Shown here in pieces: positions 55,500-64,000 of a stretch of 64,000 nt of DNA. The notes below the pieces were generated by a model. That model was not told the DNA's origin and made no database searches. It saw only the letters and a list, made by a program, of their open reading frames with translations. Source of the DNA: Isoetes taiwanensis. Taxonomy: Eukaryota; Streptophyta; Lycopodiopsida; Isoetales; Isoetaceae. The position numbers and the translations under genes are program-made. The first letter of the stretch is position 1, and every line of letters begins with the position of its first letter. Where the stretch lies: contig JAJEKV010000058.1 of assembly GCA_021234155.1 (NCBI GenBank), positions 9,048,992-9,112,991 of the forward strand, written 5' to 3'.

Positions 55500-57642
55500 A
55501 TTTTTTTTTTTTCTTTTTGGTTGAAGGCAGGGTTACTTATTAATAATAAGTATGGTATACAACTTTATTTCTAAACCCCTCAAAAGACTAGATAGGAAAT
55601 ATTTGCCCCACACCCAAGTTCAAGGGAGAGTGAAGCATTAACTAACTTAGTAGTAAAACCAGAGTCGCTCTACATCTTCTTCCCTACCACATCTGATACT
55701 ATGGCCACTCGGGCCCAGCTTCTTCCCAACATGCAGCAGATACTATAGGGCAAGCAAGCCTCCAATGCTGTTGAGTCAATAGTTGTACCGTAGCACACAG
55801 AGGCATACAATTATTGAGAGGAATCCACTAGCACGGAGCATTTAACTGTGCGCAAGCATTACGATTAATCTGAAACAAGGCTCGAAACGTCTCCCAAGAA
55901 TCAGATGGACCTTTTTAGAATGGGGAAGCATTTAGGATATGCGCAAAATTGAAAGACACTGGTTTCTCAAAAGAAATACACTGCCCAAGTGCTTGTGCAA
56001 CCTCATTCTAGGCGAATGGACCATGCCCACTAGGTAGCGACACCCACCCACAAATCAACCATCACCCACAAATCTTGGCTTGATACATGACCAAACAACC
56101 TTCATAACCACACATGTCTTAGTACAAGCCCAAATGAAGCTATTGCTGAGAACATGCTTAGCAAATATTATCCTCTCTGCTGAAGAGAGCTTAGCTATAT
56201 TCCACCAAAAAGGGTGCTTACGCAACGATTATAACATCCATGCATCTGACTTAGAAATATGTATACTCACAGGAATGCCCAGGAGTTTAGTGGTCTTACC
56301 ATGAGGAAGTACTCTCCATGGATATTCATGAACACAAGAAGGAACTGCAGCATCTAAAGTCCATAAAGCAGAGCACTTTAACCAACAAACAAGAACTCCA
56401 GATGCCATTAAAAAAAATTCCAACAGAATTAGCATTTTGAAAATTATCATCCTTAGCCACTAGAAAGAGAAATGTGCCATCATCATACTAATTAAAACTT
56501 CTTGAGATCCATCCTCCATAGTCAAGCCTTGAATTATGCCAGCTTGCGTGGCCGAAGAGAACAACTGTGACAAGGCCGCTGCCACAATAGTGAACAATAA
56601 TGGAGCAAAGGGGCATCCGTGACGAACTCCTCTGCCTATAGGAAATACAATCAAAGATTCTCCTTGGAAAAGCACAGTAGACCGAGCAAAAACATGGAGC
56701 TTCATAACATCCCTGGTAAACAACTCTCCAAATCCCAATGCCAGAAGACATTTTTGTTGGAAATTCCAATCAACATTGTTATAGGCTTTAGCAAAATCCA
56801 ATTTAAGGTACACAATGTGTTGACCTTTTAAGCGCACCCAGTACATCCCCTCATAAGCTGTAGCCAAATTATCAAGAATACAATGCTTAGACAAAAAACT
56901 CGACTGTGTGGGAAAGATAGATTCTGCCAAAATATCCCGCGCTTTCTTTGCCAAGACCTTAGCGAAGATCTTATACACCGTAGAAAGCAAAATTATAGGG
57001 CATCAATCAGAAATGGTTTTAGGCTCTTTACATTTACGGATAAGAGCAATGCAACCAGTGTTGAGGATCTTATCCAAACTCCTAAACCGGCGAAATTCAG
57101 AGAAAGCATTGAAGATGTCATCATCTAGCCAACTCCAATACACTTGGAAAAACTCTGCAGGAAAACCATCCAAGCCTGGGCACTTACATTTCTTTAAGGA
57201 ATCCACATCAGAGTGCAAATCATCCACAATAATGCTAGATTCTAATTGAGCACGTCATTGTGAGGAGATAATAGGATAGATCTTAGACAAAACTTTCTCC
57301 TGTGTGTCCTCTTGGAAGGGTAAAGGGCGCTAGACAAAAAAGGAAGAGAAATGATAAAAAAGAAATTGCTTCAACTGTGTAGCCTCGGACATTTCTGAGC
57401 CATCAAGTAATAGCAGCAAAGAAATAGAGCTCAAACATGTCTTCTTTTGGCATCCCTAAAGAAGAAGTGAGAGCATCTATCACCCAATTTGAACCAATCC
57501 ATGCTAGCCTTAATGTGAGCTTGAATAAGATTTTTCTAACAAGATCAAATTCATCAAATTTGGAGTTGAAATTCACAAGTTGTTCTCTAATTAGATGTTT
57601 TTTATAACACTTCTTTAAAACACTGTAACTTAAAGATTCCAA
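55500..57642 (-). mobile_element. Non-LTR retrotransposon (LINE, L1-like), 5'-truncated, decayed
   Basis: Read right to left: LIREQLVNFNSKFDEF; KCPGLDGFPAEFFQVYW (57190-57140); the RT start LLSTVYKIFAKVLAKKARD (56990); YLKLDFAKAYNNVDW (56800); and GRGVRHGCPFAPLLFTIV (56630). Later come KTTKLLGIPVSI (56300) and degraded 3' sequence, ending in a poly(A) tail, seen as a T run at 55501-55513. The order is that of L1-type ORF2 reverse transcriptase. The YADD site is replaced by ISMMMAHFSF, and frames are broken. No endonuclease domain remains. Confidence 0.87.
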
Positions 57643-58374
57643 CTTCGCTTTAGCACTGCTGGTAGATAGGTCTCCCTGTCATTTATAAGTTTCATAAAGG
57701 GTACTTTTTTATTTGATCACTTATAATTGGTGCCATCACCTCAGCAACACCATGAATAACATATCACTAGAGCAATCCCCAATTGGGGGAGTATCATTCT
57801 TATAACATAATTCAATGCATCAATGTCCCACATGGGTGCCCACCATAACCTAAATAAAAAACAGAAAGATAGATAAATTACCTAAGGCATAGCTTAACGA
57901 AAATGTCCATACATTCATATGGTTTCAATAGCAATTAATGTCTAGTCATCGATGCTCTAACCCTACTCATAACCGATTGTTTGATAATAGCTTAACTTTT
58001 TGTCAACCTATAATTCCCACGTTCCATGACCGTCAACCATAAATCGATGCAAGTATTAATATTATCAAGCACTTCTGCAAGCTATGAAACTTAGGAACTT
58101 CAATATAAAGAATATATATTAGAAACTTATTAGCCTCAATAACTTTAATGTCTGGCTCATGGAAAATATGCATAGACAGGTCTGGGTCCTGGTTCTATTC
58201 TATTCTATTCTATTAATATAAAAGCATACACAGGAGAAGGAGTCGAAGGCCTAGATATCTTCGAAGCCTCAGGCACCTCTTAATTAGAATGACCAAGGGC
58301 AATAAGCACCATATACTTAAAGTGAGATGGTTGGAACTCATTCAATAAAATGGAACTCATGCAAAAAAACTAAG
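57643..58374. other. Spacer with (TTCTA)n microsatellite
   Basis: No gene. TTCTA repeats at about 58195-58216. Confidence 0.6.
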
Positions 58375-58812
58375 TTTTGCTACATATTCTAAACGAGGTG
58401 CACCCTGGACTACCACAGTCGTCGGATCTGTCAATCCTACGGCCCAGACTATATGTTGGAGCTCTGGGCACCTCTCGTTTCGATTATGCTCATTTATGAT
58501 TGGGGGCGCCTATGATTTTGAGATGTCAAATACGAGTTTGCCTAAGGTTTTGGTAGTATATCGAGCCTCTATACGGCTTCGCTTAAGGTTTTAGAATATG
58601 AAATACGGGAGCTCGAACGTCTACCAAAATAAATCAATGCCCTAATAAGACTACCTTAACCAATCTAACCAGTGAGCTAACGTGACTATTTTTTAAATCT
58701 ATGTTTTTTTTATAATAACCCATTGAATTGTTTTATGGATATGGTCTATGGTTTCAGGGATTATATCAATATCATATCCCCCTGGAACCCCCTGTTATTT
58801 TGCTACATATTC
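58375..58812 (-). mobile_element. tRNA-derived SINE-like element, copy c
   Basis: On the minus strand from 58812: GAATATGTAGCAAAATAACA, then A-box-like GTTAGCTCACTGG, B-box-like GTTCGAGCTCCC, and the 92-bp module at 58481-58390. The 15-bp text TTTTGCTACATATTC occurs at both ends (58375-58389 and 58798-58812). Between B-box and module there is ~90 bp more than in copy b, made of duplicated 'aaaacctta.gc' and 'ctcgtatttga' text. Confidence 0.6.
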
Positions 58813-59225
58813 AAGAAGAACTGGTTCATGATATTTCTCACAAAATTTATAAACAACTAGTTGAGAAAGTTCACAAGATGTACACGCAACTAAATAGAGG
58901 AATTAACTGTTTTACAAGTAGAGGTTTTGAGGAAGTTTAAGAGATTCACAAGATCAAAGTTTCGTGATTGCATAAAGAGGCCAGAGGAGGTAGGACCTTT
59001 GGAGAGGATCGATGTGAATAAAGAAGAAACCATAAGTGAAGATGAATTGCTGGAGTTCTTGTACAAGCTCAAGAAAGAGGTTATTAAAGCAGAAATACGG
59101 GAAAATAATGACTTGGAATCTTACTTCATCGCAAACTATCATTAGTTTCAGCAACGAAGATAAGCACATGTTTGTCGGATAGGACACAATTCTCAGCCAA
59201 AAAAATGGATATGTTTTTTGCAATG
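58813..59225 (+). pseudogene. Unidentified gene fragment
   Basis: A lysine/glutamate-rich frame (58927-59145: FTRSKFRDCIKRPEEVG, DVNKEETISEDELLEFLYKL, EIRENNDLESYFIANYH) has coding-like composition and would form helices. I do not recognise it. A further exon-like piece inside the palindrome (DELYDAIDEPPFEDKTD then GTAAGC, about 59270-59325) may belong to the same gene. Confidence 0.35.
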
Positions 59226-60109
59226 TTTGGGAACATTTATAAGATAGCATTTGCACCATAAAGATGCCAGATGAATTATATGATGCAATTGATGAGCCAC
59301 CGTTTGAAGATAAAACTGATGTAAGCAATTTATTTCCATCAATGGCATTCATAATATAATAAGGTTCAGGCTTCAAATCAGTAGTTTACCTATGTTTGCT
59401 TTAGTTAGGGCCCGAAGGGCCCAAAATTTTTTTTAATATAAGAATCAACACACAACTACCATTAACATTATTAACACAAACCATTGCATTTAAAACATTT
59501 AAATTAAAATCCCCCTTAAACCCCCTTTGGTTTGGGTGCATATTCACACGGGGGGTTACGTAGGGCAGCGAGAGCTCCAAAAATATATTTACAATACATG
59601 TACAAAATTAACACCATTAAGTACATTCTCTCAAACCTTATAGTATTTTACAAATTTTGTTATACAGTATACAAAAACTTGTACATGCATACCCCACAAA
59701 CGAGGATCGCTATGTACGGTCCAGATCTTGGAATAAAGGGCAAATATGCCCATCCGACAGCTCTCGTTGCCCGGAGTAACCCCCCGTGTGAATATGCACC
59801 CAAACCAAAGGGGGTTTAAGGGGGATTTTAATTTAAATGTTTTAAATGCAATGGTTTGTGTTAATAATGTTAATGGTAGTTGTGTGTTGATTCTTATATT
59901 AAAAAAAATTTTGGGCCCTTCGGGCCCTAACTAAAGCAAACATAGGTAAACTACTGATTTGAAGCCTGAACCTTATTATATTATGAATGCCATTGATGGA
60001 AATAAATTGCTTACATCAGTTTTATCTTCAAACGGTGGCTCATCAATTGCATCATATAATTCATCTGGCATCTTTATGGTGCAAATGCTATCTTATAAAT
60101 GTTCCCAAA
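59226..60109. mobile_element. 884-bp palindrome: fold-back element copy 2 with inverted flanks
   Basis: Arms 59226-59576 and 59759-60109 are each 351 bp and almost exactly complementary; the loop is 182 bp. The inner part (59401-59935) is the same element as 3883-4348, ending in TTAGGGCCCGAAGGGCCC on both sides. The outer ~175 bp of each arm is not part of copy 1: it is neighbouring sequence duplicated in inverted orientation, which yields the same 49-residue frame (starting MKPEPYYIMNAIDGNKLL) on both strands. Confidence 0.93.
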
Positions 60110-60156
60110 ATAGCAGTTTCAAGTTCTGGCTCTGTTCAACCATCATTTATCCAAAC

Positions 60157-60304
60157 TACTATATTTGCCATATAAAGTCAAAAGGAGATTTTCCAAATAC
60201 ACATTCCCCTCCATGCCCCTTTGGACAAATTACTATATTTGCCATATAAACTCAAAAGGAGATTTCCCAAATACACATTTCCCTCCATGCCCCTTTGGAC
60301 AATC
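60157..60304. repeat. 74-bp tandem duplication
   Basis: 'tactatatttgccatataaa' at 60157 and 60231 begin two nearly identical units ending 'ccatgcccctttggacaa'. Read on the minus strand, the unit encodes part of the neighbouring PPR fragment (YLGNLLLSLYGK). Confidence 0.9.
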
Positions 60305-60309
60305 TGTTC

Positions 60310-60390
60310 ATGGATACGCATACCTGTAGATAAATCTTTTGCCTTAATGCATTCTTGTATTAGATCATTTTGACGATTGCATACCATTTA
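60310..60390 (-). pseudogene. PPR gene fragment
   Basis: Minus-strand frame from 60387: NDLIQECIKAKDLSTGMRIH, EQIVQRGMEGN, then VYLGNLLLSLYGKYSNL, which runs into the 74-bp repeat. This is a PLS-class PPR repeat pair ('L.eC.~...l..G..iH..i...g...~v.lgN.Ll.lYgK'). Only about one and a half repeats remain. Confidence 0.7.
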
Positions 60391-60778
60391 CCTCATCTGT
60401 CAGTCTGGCATAGCCACATCTTACAGATTTGCTGATTTGGTACCAAAAATCCGCCATAGCCATGGAAGCCCAAAGCTCGGATGCCGAATTACCTCAAGGT
60501 CATGAAACCCACTAGCTAAACAAGAGGTTCAATGCTGAATCCTTTATGTCATGTCCCACCAGACTAGAGATGCATAAAGCGTAGCCTCTGAAAGCAATTA
60601 AAGCCCGTTTAAATGGTTTAGGAATAACTTCATCTCTCCTGCATCTACTACTCCAGCCGTGTTCACTCTCTTAAGCTGCAAAAATACTATTACTCGCTTG
60701 GAAGTCGTGGTTCACCACAGATACAATTCTGAGCCTTCTCATACTCACATAATAACTTATGACTTGCTGTCATTTTTA
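60391..60778. other. No gene recognised
   Basis: Possibly introns or downstream exons of the leftward TRAF-type gene fragment; I could not place an exon. Confidence 0.35.
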
Positions 60779-60816
60779 CTACAATAAAACTGTCAAAGCA
60801 AATAAGCTAACCTTGT

Positions 60817-61150
60817 CGAGAAGAGGAAGACGCTGTCCTTGATCTTCAACCATCATCTCTTGCTTCTGAACTATTTGTAGCAGTAGAAAAAGGTGCCTCC
60901 CCATCGCATCAACACAATGCTGTTTTATGGCACTCTGGGGCACCATTGCCATGCAGCCTGTCTGTACAAAGGGACAACTAACTAACTTCATGTAGCAGGC
61001 TGTCACACAATGCCTATCCATCATGAACATCAAGCTGAAATGCAGAGCATACTTCACCACACCCATCATTTTGGCAAGTGACAGACCTGAAGGGACACTT
61101 AGCTTTGTGTTCCACAAGCTCTTCACGCGCCCTAACTAAAGCAGAACCAC
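60817..61150 (-). pseudogene. TRAF-type zinc-finger protein exon, damaged
   Basis: Read leftward: LVEHKAKCPFRSVTCQNDGC then GEVCSAFQLDVHD (from about 61125), a TRAF-type finger. After a deletion and frame change: MDRHCVTACYMKLVSCPFVQ, TGCMAMVPQSAIKQHC and AMGRHLFLLLQIVQKQ. The second part fits C-x6-C-x11-H-x7-H. The order of fingers matches a plant TRAF-type zinc-finger family; one finger between the two parts is lost and a stop follows HDG in the first frame. The exon ends LLDK at a GTTAGC donor (about 60811). Role in plants uncertain; such proteins act as protein-binding adaptors. Confidence 0.65.
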
Positions 61151-64000
61151 GGTACTCACAGAGAGTCACCACTATCCGATGCCATCACTTCAATCTAACA
61201 GTCTATAAAAGCTGCCCTTGTCCAGTATGAATTGGATAGACACATGTCAAAATGTTATGGCAAATCCCTAATTTTCTGTGAATCAACTTTTCCAGGCTCC
61301 TGACATAAGTAGCATTCTTCAAACAGAAGCAATAGCAGCAAATATATTCCTTCAACAGATGACTCCAATTTAGAGTACCATACAAAGATTGGATTCAGAA
61401 ATGTGCCAAGAAATGTGCAACCCCAAACCTGGGCCAAAGGGATCAGACTTCAACTGCGCTATACACCATAAATTGCTTGAAATTAACAGCCCAAAATTTT
61501 TGAACAGCTAAGGCGACCCAATCGGCTAGGCCATGGCAAGGAAAGTGGGACCGAACAAGACTACAAAAGAGACGGCTTTGTAACTTTAACAAAGGATCAA
61601 GAAGGGAATCCGGAAAACAGCCTCCGTAATAAAATAAAATGGGGGATATTGCCTTCTGTCCTGTGATCCGGCGGACAAACTATTGAAGAAGGGCTTACCC
61701 TCTTGCCCGACTCTCTACGTTACCCGTCTGAATTACAGCGTCGGAGTTAGGGCTCGACTCTGCCTCCGGTGTCACCCATGCTGAAGGAATCCAATAACTT
61801 CCCAACACATAACCCTAAAATGGGTTATCTCGAGGCTTGCATGTTGAGCACAATATAATACTACAAGAAAATACAATAATATAATAAAGAAATATATGAC
61901 ATATGGGTCTAAACCATTGGAATTAGGCATCAAAATTAGTTTAAGCGTATGCGCACTCTAGATATACTAATTAGTACACCTCATCAAATACATTCATGAA
62001 ATCATATAAAAACCTTAGGGAAAAACGTACAAAAATACAAAAGAAACCCCCTGTTATAATGCTACATATTAGATTATATGGTAACCCTGGAGGGGATTAT
62101 AATAGAAAATGAAGAGGAGGGCTTGGATTAAAATTTCATATTCTATAGTTTTGACATTGTTTATATGAATGCGAATAAATCGAGTGGGTCAGATATCGGT
62201 TGCAATTTTAGTATGTGGTAAATAATGTGACTGGATTACAACAGATAGTATAATTCGAGAGGGATAAAGCACGGGGGCGGAAAGGGATAGCTGCAGAAAG
62301 ATACATAAGAGGCTAAGAATATCCTGGGCATGAAAGGATGTTATAGCATACCAATTTACACACCTCAACACTATAGAAGTTGGATATTAAAGCTAGTTTT
62401 TGAATCTATAATACCTTGGATATATAAATACATAAACATGGAGGTACATTTAAATAATGAATGAGTAATAAATTTGGAAAAGAAAGGTATATTAAAAAGA
62501 ACGATTAGGGACAATTTTAGAAAAAAGAGAATGCTAGGAATGTGAGGGGAGGACAGACGGCAGTAGGCAGATAGATAATCATGAGAATATCTGGAGGTAA
62601 TTAAGTGGAGGATTTAGGGCAATACGACAACATAATTCAATTACGGAGGCTCTAGACAATATATCTTTTCATCATTAAGGTCGGGTTATAAATCCCAATG
62701 AAGAGAGTTTAAAACCCGAGTTACAAAGATTTCATAATGGAAGAGCCGGCAACAGTGATGGAAAATCGAAAAAGGATGAGGCGAACGATGGAGATCAAGG
62801 CGGGTGAGGAGCAGGATTCTTAGGAAGCAGAGGGGCAGACGCACTGGAGGGATTGAAGGAAGGTGACAAAGAGAATCAGGTCAGAGAAGGTGACAAAGAG
62901 AATCAAGTAAGAGAAAAGGTAGAAGTTCGAGGTAAGCAAGGGCGGGTAACAAATTGTTGTGGAGAGGAGTGCGAATGCTACACTTGAAGCCAAAAAACAT
63001 GCTCTTATTGATTAAGGCTACACTTTTTTAGCTGTAAGAGGCTTCATCACCCTCAGGACTAATTGGAAAGGGGTTATAATATGGGAGAGTTCTATGCTTT
63101 AATTGCTCTGATAGGCTGGAATGCCAGAGGATATAAGGGGGCAGTAGTAATCAACAACAAGCGGCTCCAAGGGGAGATGTCAAGAAGTGTATGCGCTACA
63201 TGTGGCTTATGAACAGGAGGATGAGAAGCTCTGGATATAATCTTCAACCATGCAACAAGGGTCGGATATGCGGGATTTGCAGGGATATTAATCCAATGGA
63301 TCCAAGATGCAAGGCAGCAGAGGGGACTGGATGAAGTGGGGTGATATTCTCTTGTTATCTTGTTTATAGACATAATAGAATATGGTTTTCTAGTTTTATT
63401 TTATAGTATATTTTCAATATAACAGAAGGAAGGAAACGGAGAAGATATATAGGTAGTAGTTCTGGGAAAGCTACAAAAGAACACCCATCCGACGCCGTAC
63501 TAAGTCCTTTCTGCAAGCCAGGGTGCAAGGAGGTGCATAAGTCATTGGTGGGTGCAGAAAGAAAAGAAAGGAAAAGCAAGGGAAATTTTATAATCTAAGG
63601 TCCAAAGGATTTAAAGGAGTCAAAAGCAACTATGTTTCTTCTTTACCTTTCAAATATTAGCAAATCATATACATCCTTATGGATAGCATATAGAATGTCA
63701 TGGATCTATCATGGAGCAAACTTCCAGGTGCTTAGATTGCCAAAGTCATTTCCAATTTGACCATCCACTTAACTTAACCTGACTGTCCATTCCTTTGATT
63801 GAATGGTACTACTGATTGATCATTCAAAGCTTTTGTCTTTGAGATAAATAACTGAACTTACTTTGGAGTCAACCAAATTGCTTGTCAATGTAAACTTTGT
63901 ATTTTGTGTTGCAATGATGTCCTATAACAAGATGCCATTCCTTCTAGAATGACCTTCCGTGCTCCATTTTATGACCCAAATCAATCTTGGGCAGCAATTG
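61151..64000. other. No recognisable gene
   Basis: Positions 61950-62070 (minus) carry the dispersed repeat with the GAATAT-TAGCA-TAACAGGGGG end also seen at 1482 and 29182. 'gaaggtgacaaagagaatca' is duplicated at about 62860-62905. The remaining sequence, including several 60-93 residue frames, shows no motif. Confidence 0.5.

Noticed and set aside
58954-60249. Two frames starting with the same MKPEPYY peptide on opposite strands
   Set aside because: They are mirror images created by the palindrome; evidence of the inverted repeat rather than of two genes.

Overview
The window is nuclear DNA from a land plant, probably a non-seed plant such as a fern. This is an inference: it rests on a GT-AG intron-rich gene style, plant-type mobile elements, plant PPR fragments of the 'DMYGKC' type, and a DDE-transposase-like family I associate with ferns, mosses and conifers. 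No ribosome-binding sites or operons are present, and most of the sequence is repeats and broken genes.

Only two genes look intact. The first is a 12-exon two-domain sulfurtransferase (33419-37044, + strand; 402 codons when the GT-AG exons are joined, catalytic CGTGVTA loop present). The second is a 5-exon clan-72 cytochrome P450 (44274-42127, - strand; 511 codons, with ExxR and FGAGPRICVG haem signatures). Fragments of other host genes are recognisable: NAP1 (2893-3665), PPR proteins (46955-47290 and 60310-60390), a TRAF-type zinc-finger gene (61140-60817) and a possible EF-hand exon (1951-2053).

Layout. 1-1342 is a truncated extra copy of the 5' internal region of the large retroelement described below. 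1.3-5.1 kb holds gene fragments and a fold-back element. 5.1-5.65 kb is a PIF/Harbinger transposase relic. 6.66-8.42 kb is a satellite: a ~262-bp tandem repeat that passes into a shorter-period array, both built around a near-perfect 22-bp palindrome. 9.5-12.4 kb holds relics of a DDE-type and a tyrosine-recombinase-type mobile element and a 328-bp tandem duplication. 14.1-15.3 kb holds a gag fragment and a small LTR with a primer-binding site.

17274-30944 is a 13.67-kb Ty3/gypsy chromovirus with 1.6-kb LTRs, an initiator-Met tRNA primer-binding site, a polypurine tract and a perfect ACCAA target duplication. It is inserted in a tRNA-derived SINE-like repeat. Its pol is full of frameshifts but retains protease, RT, RNase H, integrase and a chromodomain. 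It is unusual in carrying about 4 kb of extra ORF-like sequence, with its own TATA-like signal, between the primer-binding site and gag. It is itself interrupted by a 545-bp MITE.

32.3-33.2 kb holds several hairpins just upstream of the sulfurtransferase gene. 37.7-40.4 kb is a broken hAT transposase gene. 44433-45132 is a 700-bp TAA-flanked MITE ending about 160 bp upstream of the P450 start codon. 51184-55171 is a young Ty1/copia element (279-bp LTRs with 3 visible differences) that has lost its whole integrase domain and sits in a 20-bp minisatellite. 55.5-57.6 kb is a 5'-truncated LINE with a poly(A) tail. 59226-60109 is an 884-bp palindrome with 351-bp arms; it is a second copy of the fold-back element plus flanking sequence duplicated in inverted orientation. 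61.2-64 kb has little I can identify.
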